Below are positions 18,901 through 26,534 of a stretch of 64,000 bases of DNA, in pieces. Each line of letters starts with the position of its first letter. The stretch's first letter is position 1. The notes beneath the pieces were generated by a model. It saw nothing but the letters and a program-made list of their open reading frames with translations, did not search any database and was not told the origin of the DNA. Source of the stretch: Cellvibrionaceae bacterium (GTDB taxonomy: Bacteria; Pseudomonadota; Gammaproteobacteria; Pseudomonadales; Cellvibrionaceae); contig JANQJP010000046.1 of assembly GCA_028281575.1 (NCBI GenBank), positions 44,133 to 108,132 of the forward strand. The letters are read 5' to 3'. A program made the translations under genes and the position numbers.

Positions 18901-19016
18901 GTCGCGTCTTTTGGGTTTTCAACATAGGCTTCAAGCGCCTGACGGGCTTCACTGAGCGTCTCTTCAATCTCGCCCAGTACCCAATCCAGCGCTGCGTAAT
19001 TACGTTGATCACCCAT
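12945..19016 (-). CDS. chpA: Hybrid histidine kinase ChpA (CheA-type with several Hpt domains), 2023 aa
   Basis: ChpA is the central kinase of the Pil-Chp system controlling type IV pilus motility and surface sensing. Hpt-type motifs are visible at about His49 (HIHQVRGSL, weak), His662 (HTLKGSGRM), His833 (HTLKGSAKM) and His1268 (HTMKGGARL). An acidic low-complexity region lies between the last two. The dimerisation/kinase core follows, with the N-box HMLRNAVDHGIE, ADDGRGIDL and ISGRGVGMDV. A CheW-like domain and a C-terminal receiver come next (VVDDSVTVRKV, phospho-acceptor in LMLLDIEMPRMDG, Lys in MGKPYQEE). It is shorter than the roughly 2470-residue P. aeruginosa ChpA and shows fewer clear Hpt motifs. 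It lies between pilK and chpB with almost no spacing. Confidence 0.93.
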   Translation of the reverse strand: MGDQRNYAALDWVLGEIEETLSEARQALEAYVENPKDATQLRFCVTHIHQVRGSLQIVEFHGASLLAEEMENLAQAIMEKQVSSSRDALEVLMRSLLQLPIYLDHVKVYRDDTARSVLPLLNDIRAVRKESYLSESELFSPDLSVLENLTGVRHPLLDDTEKLKQVTAKLREMYQFAAASVLRNIKVRENLGYLEKVFARLVVITAGTRSGHLWKISSALIHALQREEVVLSVAVQGLLRHLARELRLLSERAPMSLDAAPPKGLVKNVLYYVALADSDSEVVKQVQAEYHLKHSDVAEGEENVDGYNVSSLDPDAVRSVVIALREELKSIKSNMDTVLSSRLAPSELVEILPIVKRVGDTLAVLGIAELRQKMIEEADVLAELSRRNGLDEAALVKSASNIIEVDSKLEAISKAVDRHRDIANINERKIEIDEAKRAVLRECQVGLEKAKEAIIEYISSQWDVERLENIDVLLNDIRGGLEMIPLPRAGAVIESCSAFIVTKLADDDYEPQWDTLESLADAMASVEYYLERLTNDMSEDADSLLDIAEQSVSDIGFSVGGQRAPVVQQAKTESANPSVSDISLAAVSDDTPSDSKKQESATIVPSSFAAGGDDESAIDDEIIEVFIDEAEEVQGTLKEYVPKWMSAPENEDSLVVVRRAYHTLKGSGRMVEAMEIGELAWAVENMLNRVIDTTIDYQVQHGQLVQAVTSILPPMVEAFRTRQPNPVAEQTALYSQWAFALAEGRIPEGFDAQFQDVVADEEESEVSSAVEQLGTDVDLLLSSEDDVEDSALLEIFSSEVETHLATIRAFIADMDAAAPIYSPPTDDLQRALHTLKGSAKMAQVDDIASMYEVLESFAKEMVTFQVFVTEDILQLVRDSVDYSQISLEQIKNRELVQIPKLDQFLARTAELRELSVGHLVRMKELQKDGENPVDPRLLSIFMAEEMKLLLDADEIVERWCRDPAGEERIPALMSELKTLAAGAEQAKLPDMAKVSVLLEDIYHVLLGDLAKIDHRTADQLKTGHEVLLDMVDAVAAGQNVKPPEPEYLAGLQAYLLSIREPLSEEQFADSQEGVQGAGDALELSDTEGYGVEEVTGGVPSPKADVSDEAAGESDSDTDALSSEGMDLAEIPLNAGFDEAAEQIDISDEETATAEPINDEPDSTENEALSTVDDLDSGASFGDQEVFTQKAPFEAVGSPEDEPAPVPVEQPAAVLLDSIDKDAEDFDEDILDVFLEEADELFEELDEAIHSLEESGDANALEEMKRALHTMKGGARLAGLPNLGELVHNYESYLEALSPGYLDENVFSQVHDYQDQMFRAVTAIKDYLGGSGIMAGPTPLAPDDAEGLSESEDAGASASSPAVASSNVVPFVGKPRQDDGDAVAESAVAAASPRMAAVVAKKSGPQEVVRVNSDLLEELVNLAGETSISRARMEEQVTEFRISLDEIDSTIDRLQEQLRRLDIETEAQILFRQEQMAVHDEDFDPLEMDRYSQLQQISRSLIESASDLSDLRSDLNDKVKDAETTLLQQSRINTTLQEGLMRSRMVPFSRLVPRLRRIVRQVASELGKKVSFELDNIEGELDRNVLERMVPPFEHMLRNAVDHGIESPDDRVAAGKSETGRIVLTLGREGSNVVIRLADDGRGIDLMRVRAKAIERGLMNENAELSDHDIMQFILHAGFSTAENVTQISGRGVGMDVVNAEIKQLGGDVTINSKWGHGTEFEIHLPFTLSVNRALMVNIGQDHYAIPLNSIEGIVRISPFELEHYYSNPDAEFEYANEKFKVRYLGSMLYPGRTSNLEGHALPLPIVLVRTAQHTMAMQVDGLMGSREVVVKSLGVQFSAVQGLSGATVMGDGSVVVILDPHALVRQEIARSDLMLDATKRAQLELLSEDEGVKADSSDVVRTVMVVDDSVTVRKVTTRFLEREGYNVITAKDGVDALRTLQEETPDLMLLDIEMPRMDGFEVAKNLRTSQRWKELPIIMITSRTGDKHREHALSLGVNRYMGKPYQEEALADAIEELLREIAR

Positions 19017-19024
19017 AGGGGTTC

Positions 19025-19894
19025 CTACATGCTCACCGTTTTGTTATCGAGCTTTACGTAAGCTTGAACATCGGTTCGCGCTACACGTTCCACCGTTTTA
19101 TTTTTCCAATCAGTCACTTCACCCAGGCCAATGACCAAAATACCGCCAGGCTTAAGTCGTTTGGCAATGGTATCAAGCACCTCATGCCTTAGCTGAGGAT
19201 CAAAATACACCAACATGTTTTGGCAATAGATCGTATCGAAATCCAACTTCGGCATTTCTTCTGCGTGCAATACGTTGGAACATGCAAAACACATTTTATC
19301 GGCCAATTCATGGTCGAATTCGAAAACACCGGGCTTGCGCTCGGCAAAATATTTATAGCGAAGCGGCGGCGGTAAAAAGGAAAGCTTGCGATCCGAGAAC
19401 TGACCGGTGCGCGCCACAGAAATTGCAATCCGGCTGATATCGGTGCCCAATACACCGAAATAGGCGTCTTCTTTGGCCAGCTCCAAGGCCTCATTGGCCA
19501 GCATCGCGAGAGAATACGCCTCTTCCCCGGTGGCACATCCCAGGCTCCAAATTTCAAAACTTTCCTGCAATTGTTTGTGGACAATCTTGTCCTGCAAATA
19601 GCCACAGACGAAATTGAGCGATGGTTGATGTCGAAAAAAACTGGTTTCTTTAACAACCAAACGATCGAGCAAAATTGACCATTCGATGTGCCCATTATTG
19701 GCATCGCAAACGCGGGCAAAATAGTCGCCAAAGCTCTCTTCGCCAATTTCCCGCATACGCATGGACACTTGGCTCTGAAGAAATTGGCGTTGATTTGGAT
19801 TGAGGCGAATACCAACTCGCTCGCGCAACAATTTGCTCCAGTTGGAAAACTCCTGCTCGGATAAATCAGGCGCTGAAGTAAGAGACCAAGTCAT
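19025..19894 (-). CDS. pilK: Chemotaxis methyltransferase PilK (CheR-type), 289 aa
   Basis: PilK methylates glutamates of the receptor PilJ using S-adenosylmethionine. CheR features are visible: an N-terminal helical domain with SVRMREIG-like spacing (SQVSMRMREIGEESFGDYF), VKETSFFRH, the SAM-binding GCATGEEAYSLAMLA near residue 118, GTDISRIAISVARTGQFS and IYCQNMLVYFDPQLR. It lies 12 bases after pilJ and eight before chpA, all on the minus strand. Confidence 0.9.
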   Translation of the reverse strand: MTWSLTSAPDLSEQEFSNWSKLLRERVGIRLNPNQRQFLQSQVSMRMREIGEESFGDYFARVCDANNGHIEWSILLDRLVVKETSFFRHQPSLNFVCGYLQDKIVHKQLQESFEIWSLGCATGEEAYSLAMLANEALELAKEDAYFGVLGTDISRIAISVARTGQFSDRKLSFLPPPLRYKYFAERKPGVFEFDHELADKMCFACSNVLHAEEMPKLDFDTIYCQNMLVYFDPQLRHEVLDTIAKRLKPGGILVIGLGEVTDWKNKTVERVARTDVQAYVKLDNKTVSM

Positions 19895-19906
19895 GATTTA
19901 GCGCAC

Positions 19907-22204
19907 TTAAATATTTGCGTGGCCCTTATCGCGCTCACCGTCGGTTTCGTGAGCATAAGCTTCATCATAATCGGTAAGCATTTCTTCCTCTGTGAGATCA
20001 ACAACTTCATCATGCAGCGTTTCCACTTCGACGGTATCCGCACTCGCCAAGTCATCGTCAATATCATCAGAATCGACATCGACCTCTAATACTTCGTCTG
20101 CATCGAGAACAGCCTCGGCGGTCTCGGCTTCGGCTTCATATTCGGCGAGATCCATAGCTTCGCCCTCGGACAAATCATCAGCCTCAATCTCTTCTGGTAA
20201 GGTGAAACCAGATACTGATTCGCTGAGCTCAGTTGCCAATTCGGAAAGGTTACCAATGGATTTCGCTGTCGCGTTAGTACCCGCAGATGTCTGTGACGTA
20301 ATCTCTTGAATCACGTTCATCGTGTTAGAAATGTGGCCGGCGGAAGAAGCTTGTTGCCGCGCAGCGTTCGAAATGTTTTGAATCAACTCTGCGAGGTTGG
20401 CTGATACCGTTTCAATTTCTTCAAGCGCCACACCCGCGTCCTGTGCCAAACGCGCCCCACGTACAACTTCAGACGTGGTTTGCTCCATCGAAATTACCGC
20501 TTCGTTGGTGTCGTTCTGAATAGTTTTAACCAGCGACTCAATTTGTTTAGTCGCCGTGGCAGACCGTTCCGCAAGTCGCTGAACCTCATCCGCAACCACC
20601 GCGAATCCGCGCCCGGCATCTCCCGCCATCGACGCTTGAATCGCTGCGTTTAGTGCCAGAATATTGGTTTGGTCGGCAATGTCATTAATCAAACCAACGA
20701 TATCACCAATTTCTTGTGACGATTCACCGAGTCGTTTAATACGCTTCGACGTATCCTGGATCTGTTCACGAATCGTGTCCATGCCGTGAATCGTGTTCTG
20801 TACGACTTTAGCGCCGTTGTTTGCGATCGATACTGACCGCTCCGCAACCCCAGCTGACTCCGCTGCGTTGGCAGATACCTGGTCAATTGTCACCGCCATT
20901 TCATTAATCGCTGCGGAAGCACCGGCAATTTCCTGCGCCTGGTGTTCTGCCGCCTCGGCGAGATGCAGTGCAGTCTGCTGAGTATCACTCGAGCTAGTTA
21001 CAACCCGTGCTGAAGTCTCATTAATGCGGGATACCAGGATTCTCAACTGGTCGATGGTGTAATTGATGGAGTCCGCGATCGCACCCGTAAAGTCCTCGGT
21101 CACCGTCGCCGTCGTTGTCAGGTCACCGTCCGCAAGGTCGGCAAGTTCATCCAGTAGACGCAAAATCGCGTTTTGGTTTCTGTCGTTTGTATCAGCTGTA
21201 ATTTTTAGACGCACTTTTGTCGCCTGGTTTAACTGCCAGGCCACCGCAAACAACGTCAATAAAGCGATGGCACCCACCGCAAGCAATACCGTGGTATTGA
21301 TTTTTCGTTCCGCTGGCAACTGCGTAATTTTGTCGCTCAACGCCGTTAGCGACGCGAGTAGACCACCACTTTCGTCGAGAATCGCACCCGAGGCCTGTCG
21401 AGCAGTAAATAGTGCGGGAGATGCCTCAAAAATTTCGCGTACCTGACCACTTACAAAACCAAAACGCTCATCGACTTCCGCTAAACTTTCCAGCGCTTCT
21501 CCGTCGGTAATCGGCGAGATATCCATCGCGATATCGCCTTTTTGCATACCGGCCAGTACCTTTCCAAACAAGCTCGCATCAAGGTTAAATTCGTCAGCAG
21601 CGCGATCTGCGTCACCGCCCCCTCGCAGCATTTTTTCGACATTGCGGGCGATACGCTCAGCGCGCCAGATTTGTCGCTGCGCCTGGGAGATTTGATCTGA
21701 GGGTGCTTTGTTATCGAGAAGGATTTCAACAATATCCGTATGCGTGTTCTGCAACTGGGGAATCGCATCGTTCAGATCATTTGCGACACTGTGAAGAAAC
21801 AAAATCGTTTCTTTATTATTCAGAATTTTATTTGCGTTACCCAGAGTCGAATTCCAGGAAGACTCAAACGAGGAAACCTGTTCATTCATCATCAGGCGCG
21901 TCTGATTATCACTCGACTGCAACATTTTCCAGTTGGCTTCCATTGAACTCACAACTTTCTCGAGCTGCCCAAAGGCCTCATCATTACCCCCGGTGGCATC
22001 CTGAGAAAGAGACGTCAGCTGGAATGACGACGCCCGCAGGTTGGCAACCAATTGCTGGTAACGCTGATCGCGCTGAGAGTCTTGAAACAAGACAAACGCA
22101 ATGTACCCCATGATGACCAACGACAATACGAAAATCGTTGTCAGAGACAACATGATTGGATTGTCTTTTAGGCGAGTTAAAACTCCGGTTGTGTCGGCTT
22201 TCAT
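19907..22204 (-). CDS. pilJ: Methyl-accepting chemotaxis protein PilJ with acidic C-terminal tail, 765 aa
   Basis: PilJ is the receptor of the Pil-Chp system. The first transmembrane helix lies at about residues 17-37 (IMLSLTTIFVLSLVIMGYIA). Two PilJ-type periplasmic repeats follow, and the second helix is near 304-325 (TTVLLAVGAIALLTLFAVAW). The cytoplasmic signalling hairpin contains VVADEVQRLAERSATATKQIE. After the usual end (SESVSGFTLPE) this protein carries some 95 extra residues that are strongly acidic (repeated EAEAE, VDVDSDDIDDD). The 682-residue P. aeruginosa PilJ lacks such a tail, as far as I recall. The tail is not a CheR-docking pentapeptide of the NWETF type. Confidence 0.93.
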   Translation of the reverse strand: MKADTTGVLTRLKDNPIMLSLTTIFVLSLVIMGYIAFVLFQDSQRDQRYQQLVANLRASSFQLTSLSQDATGGNDEAFGQLEKVVSSMEANWKMLQSSDNQTRLMMNEQVSSFESSWNSTLGNANKILNNKETILFLHSVANDLNDAIPQLQNTHTDIVEILLDNKAPSDQISQAQRQIWRAERIARNVEKMLRGGGDADRAADEFNLDASLFGKVLAGMQKGDIAMDISPITDGEALESLAEVDERFGFVSGQVREIFEASPALFTARQASGAILDESGGLLASLTALSDKITQLPAERKINTTVLLAVGAIALLTLFAVAWQLNQATKVRLKITADTNDRNQNAILRLLDELADLADGDLTTTATVTEDFTGAIADSINYTIDQLRILVSRINETSARVVTSSSDTQQTALHLAEAAEHQAQEIAGASAAINEMAVTIDQVSANAAESAGVAERSVSIANNGAKVVQNTIHGMDTIREQIQDTSKRIKRLGESSQEIGDIVGLINDIADQTNILALNAAIQASMAGDAGRGFAVVADEVQRLAERSATATKQIESLVKTIQNDTNEAVISMEQTTSEVVRGARLAQDAGVALEEIETVSANLAELIQNISNAARQQASSAGHISNTMNVIQEITSQTSAGTNATAKSIGNLSELATELSESVSGFTLPEEIEADDLSEGEAMDLAEYEAEAETAEAVLDADEVLEVDVDSDDIDDDLASADTVEVETLHDEVVDLTEEEMLTDYDEAYAHETDGERDKGHANI

Positions 22205-22329
22205 ATGCGCTCCCGAGCGTATTTAACCTGTCACTTTGTTCGGCACGAATGCGAACTGCTATCTAGGCGTGGCTATCTGTTGCATAGGCAACAATTTTTA
22301 GTTTCATACATGTCAAAAAACTTCTGCCG

Positions 22330-22872
22330 CTATACCAACGAGGCGTTCGAAAAGCGCTGATCGCCGGCAACCCGGAAAAAGTCCATAACAATCCATGTCT
22401 GTGAATTAGTATCAGTATAGCTGCCCGCCAAATAAGGCTGTAACGAACCGGGAAAATCTCCTTCAATTTCCTCGCTGTACCAACTTAATTCAAAATGCTG
22501 CATTCCCATTGCCTGCTCGACAACGAGTCCACTGAATAAATCTTCAGTTTCCAATACGAGCACGCGATGATTTTTTTTCTGCTGACCCAAGTGGCCGCCC
22601 AAAAACATCGCCAAATCGAATAGGGGCAACAAGCGCCCCCTAACGTTTGAAAGTCCTATCACCCAAGGATGCACACCAGGCAACCGAGTAAAACCTGGAA
22701 CTTCCATCATTTCGGTAATCTGTCCCATCGGCGCTACACAGCGCACGCCCAAAATCATAAAACCCAAGCCCCGCCAACGGGGTACAGATTCTATTTTTTG
22801 AGGCAGACCTTTTGCTGATTGACGACTCTTCGACGCCAAATCGGCAAGTGCCTGGAAGGGCTTTGTTGTCAT
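22330..22872 (-). CDS. pilI: CheW-like adaptor PilI, 180 aa
   Basis: PilI couples PilJ to ChpA. The CheW fold is visible as MEVPGFTRLPGVHPWVIGLSNVRGRLLPLFDLAMFLG, then RVLVLETEDLFSGLVVEQAMGMQHF and a C-terminal WIVMDFFRVAGDQRF. It begins seven bases after pilH. A gap of about 125 bases separates it from pilJ; I see no gene there. Confidence 0.9.
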   Translation of the reverse strand: MTTKPFQALADLASKSRQSAKGLPQKIESVPRWRGLGFMILGVRCVAPMGQITEMMEVPGFTRLPGVHPWVIGLSNVRGRLLPLFDLAMFLGGHLGQQKKNHRVLVLETEDLFSGLVVEQAMGMQHFELSWYSEEIEGDFPGSLQPYLAGSYTDTNSQTWIVMDFFRVAGDQRFSNASLV

Positions 22873-22879
22873 TATTTAC

Positions 22880-23242
22880 CTAAACACCAAACTTATTAAT
22901 CGTCTGTATAAGCTCTTTCTCATCAATCGGTTTCGTCAAATAGGCCTTGGCGCCCTGGCGCATGCCCCAGACCCGGTCGGTTTCCTGGTCTTTGGTAGTG
23001 ACGATGACGACGGGAATATCGCTGGTTTCGGGAGCCTTGGACAGTTGACGCGTCGCTTGAAACCCATTGAGTCCGGGCATAACAATATCCATCAATACAA
23101 GATCAGGCTTTTCTGCCTTGGCTGTTGCAACACCTTCCTCACCATTGATCGCTGTAATCACCGAGTGCCCGTTTTTCTCGAGTACACCCGTTAACTTGTA
23201 TGTCTCCGTTGGCGAGTCATCCACAATAAGTATCTTGGCCAT
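22880..23242 (-). CDS. pilH: Single-domain response regulator PilH, 120 aa
   Basis: This is a stand-alone CheY-like receiver. It has the acidic pair in LIVDDSPTE, phospho-acceptor Asp in LVLMDIVMPGLNGF (near residue 52), Thr in VVIVTTKDQE and the conserved Lys in AYLTKPIDEKE. PilH acts with PilG downstream of ChpA and is usually assigned to retraction control or phosphate drain. It follows pilG by 43 bases. Confidence 0.93.
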   Translation of the reverse strand: MAKILIVDDSPTETYKLTGVLEKNGHSVITAINGEEGVATAKAEKPDLVLMDIVMPGLNGFQATRQLSKAPETSDIPVVIVTTKDQETDRVWGMRQGAKAYLTKPIDEKELIQTINKFGV

Positions 23243-23285
23243 TTTTGCTCCAGAAAATCAGTGTTATTTGATAATTTACGCGGCT

Positions 23286-23672
23286 TTACTTATTCCCGAC
23301 ATGTGCTTCGATCGCACCGATTAATTCACCTTTACTAAATGGTTTAGTCAGATATTGGTCGGACCCGACAATTCTACCTTTGGCTTTGTCGAACAAACCG
23401 TCTTTACTAGATAACATAATGACTGGTGTTGATTTGAACTCGCTGTTATTTTTAATTAGTGCACAAGTTTGGTATCCGTCGAGGCGAGGCATCATGATAT
23501 CGACAAAAATAATGTCAGGGCGGGTATCCGCAATTTTAGCAAGTGCGTCAAAACCATCAGTAGCAGTTACAACGGTGCATCCAACTTTCTTTAACAGCGT
23601 TTCAGCCGTTCTTCGAATAGTTTTACTATCATCAATCACCATCACTTTCAGGTGCTCGAGATTGACTTCCAT
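23286..23672 (-). CDS. pilG: Single-domain response regulator PilG, 128 aa
   Basis: A CheY-like receiver with VMVIDDSKTIRRTAETLL (acidic pair, PilG-typical wording), phospho-acceptor Asp in IIFVDIMMPRLDGYQ, Ser in VIMLSSKDGLFDKAKG and Lys in YLTKPFSKGEL. PilG promotes pilus extension and cAMP signalling in P. aeruginosa. It is the first gene of the minus-strand Pil-Chp operon, so its promoter should lie within 23673-23976. Confidence 0.95.
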   Translation of the reverse strand: MEVNLEHLKVMVIDDSKTIRRTAETLLKKVGCTVVTATDGFDALAKIADTRPDIIFVDIMMPRLDGYQTCALIKNNSEFKSTPVIMLSSKDGLFDKAKGRIVGSDQYLTKPFSKGELIGAIEAHVGNK

Positions 23673-23976
23673 AATGCAGACCTTAGTTATTGTTTCTCGG
23701 AAAATATGTGCGCCTGAATGTAGCGCTAAATCCGTACAAATTGAGAGAGCGAACTTTTAACACAGTTTCCCAGTTTAATCTATAAATGCTTGAAAGAAAT
23801 AGAAAAGTCCCGATTCCAAACTCGGCCACAGATTCGCGACTGCTTCTTTCGAATACAGGCTAATAAAACTTATAATTGTCCATAAGTCGCGTTTTCGCCA
23901 ATATCTTTTGACACTTTGATCAACTGTTTTGCGGGAATTCCAATTTTTCACCGTTTTTTGAACCTGGAGCACACAT
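23673..23976. other. Divergent promoter region between pilG and gshB
   Basis: The 304-base gap separates the minus-strand Pil-Chp operon from plus-strand gshB and must hold both promoters. A TTGACA box at 23928-23933 points toward gshB, but no good -10 box lies 17 bases downstream, so I do not call it. I see no gene, repeat or strong hairpin. Confidence 0.5.
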
Positions 23977-24936
23977 TTGGCCAAACAAATGCGCATCGGC
24001 GTCATTATGGATCCGATTGCAGATATCACTTATAAAAAGGACACGACGCTCGCACTTTTGCTCGCTTCGGCGTCGCGCGGTCACGAATTACTCTATATGG
24101 AGATGCACAATCTTCGCATTGAGTCTGGACGTGCCTATGCCACTATGCACCCTCTCAAAGTGCACGCAGACGCGAATCACTGGTTTGACCTGGGTACCGC
24201 ACAAGATCTCCCTTTAGGTGAGCTCGACATTATTCTAATGCGCAAGGATCCACCTTTTGACAGCCAATACATTTATGCAACATACATGTTGGAGCAGGCC
24301 GAACTCGAGGGCTGTCTCGTTGTCAACCGCCCGACGAGTTTGCGCGACTGCAACGAAAAAGTTTTTGCTACGCGTTTTCCACAATGTTGTCCGCCCCACC
24401 TTGTAAGTCGCGATAGCCAAACCTTGCGCGCTTTTCACAATGCACACAGCGATGTCATATATAAACCGCTGGACGGCATGGGCGGCACCGGTATATTTCG
24501 GTGTTCACCAAACGATCCAAACGTGAGTGTGGTAATAGAAACACTTACCAATAACGGCCAGAATTACATAATGGCGCAAAAGTATTTGCCGGAAATTACC
24601 CAGGGGGATAAGCGCGTACTTGTGGTTAACGGTGAGGCTATTCCCTATAGCTTGGCGCGCATTCCCGCCCAGGGAGAAACTCGCGGCAATTTGGCCGCGG
24701 GGGGAAATGGCGTAGCGCAAGCGCTGACCGAGCGAGACAAATGGATTGTTGCGCAAGTTGCGCCCTCACTGCTTGAAAGAGGGCTATATTTTGTTGGACT
24801 GGACATCATTGGCGATTATTTGACTGAGATAAATGTGACAAGCCCGACCTGCGTTCGCGAAATCGATGACGCCTTTGATACGAATATCGGCGCACGTTTG
24901 GTAGTGGCCCTGGAAGCACTTAAACAACATGCCTGA
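23977..24936 (+). CDS. gshB: Glutathione synthetase GshB, 319 aa
   Basis: GshB joins gamma-glutamylcysteine and glycine using ATP. The N-terminus MRIGVIMDPIADITYKKDTT is typical. The ATP-grasp part includes IYKPLDGMGGTGIFR, IMAQKYLPEITQGDKRVLVV and GLDIIGDYLTEINVTSPT. I accept the TTG at 23977 because CCTGGAGC stands at good spacing; the ATG at 23989 is an alternative that would drop four residues. It overlaps the next gene by eight bases. The position between pilG and a TonB-like gene is conserved in Pseudomonas-type genomes. Confidence 0.95.
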   Translation: MAKQMRIGVIMDPIADITYKKDTTLALLLASASRGHELLYMEMHNLRIESGRAYATMHPLKVHADANHWFDLGTAQDLPLGELDIILMRKDPPFDSQYIYATYMLEQAELEGCLVVNRPTSLRDCNEKVFATRFPQCCPPHLVSRDSQTLRAFHNAHSDVIYKPLDGMGGTGIFRCSPNDPNVSVVIETLTNNGQNYIMAQKYLPEITQGDKRVLVVNGEAIPYSLARIPAQGETRGNLAAGGNGVAQALTERDKWIVAQVAPSLLERGLYFVGLDIIGDYLTEINVTSPTCVREIDDAFDTNIGARLVVALEALKQHA

Positions 24937-25789
24937 TAGCTCGGATAGACTCAGCTTTACCCTATTTCTTGCAGCTGCGGTTCACGCAGTCCTTATCTTT
25001 GGCGTGACGTTTACCATTAGCAAACGCGATAAAATCGCGCCGACACTCAATATCACATTGGCGACCCACAAAAGCCAAAAGGCACCGGACAAAGCTGACT
25101 TCCTGGCGCAATACGACCAGGAGGGCAGCGGCACCGAGAAAGAGGTAAAAGAGCTCACGACAGATCAGGTCGCAAAAATGGCTGACGTTACGGTAAACCA
25201 GGTCAATCCCTTACCGAAGCAAAAACGCCACGTTGAAGACAACCGAAAACAACAGCTTGTCACTACCCTTGGCGACGCCAAGCGCAAAATTGAAACCCAG
25301 AGTAAAACTGATAAATCGGCCATCAAGGAAGCGTCGGACGCGCCGGTGGAAGTCAATGAGCCTTACTCGCAGGAATATGCGAGCCTAAAAGCTAAATTGG
25401 AACATGACAAACAGCAGTGGGCGAACGAACCCCGCATAACTCGGCACACCTCCGTCACAACAAAATCCTCAGACGAAGCGGCCTACTACAATCAGTGGAG
25501 CCAAAAGGTGATGCGTGTGGGCAACAAAAACTTCCCTAAAGAGGCCATTCGCAAATCCATCTTCGGCAATTTACGCATGTCAGTCAAAATCCGCGCCGAC
25601 GGCAGTATCGCGGATGTGGAGATACTCGAGTCATCGGGGCATGCTATTTTGGATGACGCGGCACTCAGAATCATTCGACTTTCTGCGCCATTTGACCCAT
25701 TTCCCCCGGAAATTAAAAAAAGTACGGACATCTTTGAAATCATACGCACCTGGAAATTCGAAATCACAGGCCTCTCTACATCCTCATAA
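24929..25789 (+). CDS. TonB-family energy transducer-like protein, 286 aa
   Basis: An N-terminal membrane helix (about residues 10-30, FTLFLAAAVHAVLIFGVTFT) is followed by a charged, lysine/glutamine-rich periplasmic linker. The C-terminal TonB domain (about 195-280) contains GNLRMSVKIRADGSIADVEI, SSGHAILDDAALRIIR and IIRTWKFEI. TonB proteins pass inner-membrane energy to outer-membrane receptors, but no exbB/exbD is next to it. In this neighbourhood the gene accompanies gshB in related genomes and may have a pilus- or envelope-linked role, which is inference. The start overlaps the gshB end. Confidence 0.85.
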   Translation: MPDSSDRLSFTLFLAAAVHAVLIFGVTFTISKRDKIAPTLNITLATHKSQKAPDKADFLAQYDQEGSGTEKEVKELTTDQVAKMADVTVNQVNPLPKQKRHVEDNRKQQLVTTLGDAKRKIETQSKTDKSAIKEASDAPVEVNEPYSQEYASLKAKLEHDKQQWANEPRITRHTSVTTKSSDEAAYYNQWSQKVMRVGNKNFPKEAIRKSIFGNLRMSVKIRADGSIADVEILESSGHAILDDAALRIIRLSAPFDPFPPEIKKSTDIFEIIRTWKFEITGLSTSS

Positions 25790-25931
25790 CTCGGCTCAAA
25801 GATATCTTTCGCTGTAGGTCGCGTTCTAGCCGATTAAGGGTATTGCTTTATCGTTATTCGGCACCAATAATTAGTCCGTAACTCTCAACACTACTGGTTC
25901 GTGGATTCAGCTAACGCAAAGCGAGCCGATT

Positions 25932-26531
25932 GTGGCGGTGGGCACAATGGGAAAAAATGAACAAAAACAAGCTTTGAACTTCGCCAGCCTAAAAGATCAG
26001 TTCTTGATCGCCATGCCGGGGCTGGAGGATTCCCTGTTTGCTCAATCTGTCACTTACATTTGCGATCACAATGAACAAGGCGCAATGGGCGTCATTATCA
26101 ATCACCCACTCGGCATTACCCTCGGTGATGTATTCGATCAACTGGACCTGATCACGGCACCCAGTATTAGAGGTTTGCAAGTTCTCGCCGGTGGCCCGGT
26201 TAACGCGCAACAAGGCCTCGTTTTGCACAGAGATCAGGGCAGCTGGGAAAGCACCATGCGCATTACATCCGAGATATGCCTGACTGCTTCTAAAGACATC
26301 GTTGAGGCCATGGCTGAAGATAAAGGCCCTCAAAGCGCGCAACTGGCGCTTGGTTATGCCGGTTGGAGTAGCGGTCAACTCGAAGACGAACTCTCCAAAA
26401 ATTGCTGGCTCACAATGCCTGCAGATTCTGCAATTATTTTTGATATACCACCCGAACAGCGATGGATTGAAGCCGCTAAAGTACTCGGCGTCGATATCAA
26501 CCTTATTTCTTCCTCCGCAGGTCACGCCTAG
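25932..26531 (+). CDS. algH: YqgE/AlgH family protein, about 199 aa
   Basis: The family hallmark near the N-terminus is DQFLIAMPGLEDSLFAQSVTYICDHNEQGAMGVIINHPL. Later blocks GGPVNAQQGLVLHRD, ALGYAGWSSGQLEDEL and NCWLTMPADSAIIFD also fit. Function is not settled; in Pseudomonas AlgH was linked to alginate regulation, and the structure is known without a clear activity. The start is uncertain: GTG at 25932, or ATG at 25947 with GGTGGG just upstream. It is followed three bases later by ruvX, its usual partner. Confidence 0.9.
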   Translation: MAVGTMGKNEQKQALNFASLKDQFLIAMPGLEDSLFAQSVTYICDHNEQGAMGVIINHPLGITLGDVFDQLDLITAPSIRGLQVLAGGPVNAQQGLVLHRDQGSWESTMRITSEICLTASKDIVEAMAEDKGPQSAQLALGYAGWSSGQLEDELSKNCWLTMPADSAIIFDIPPEQRWIEAAKVLGVDINLISSSAGHA

Positions 26532-26534
26532 CCG

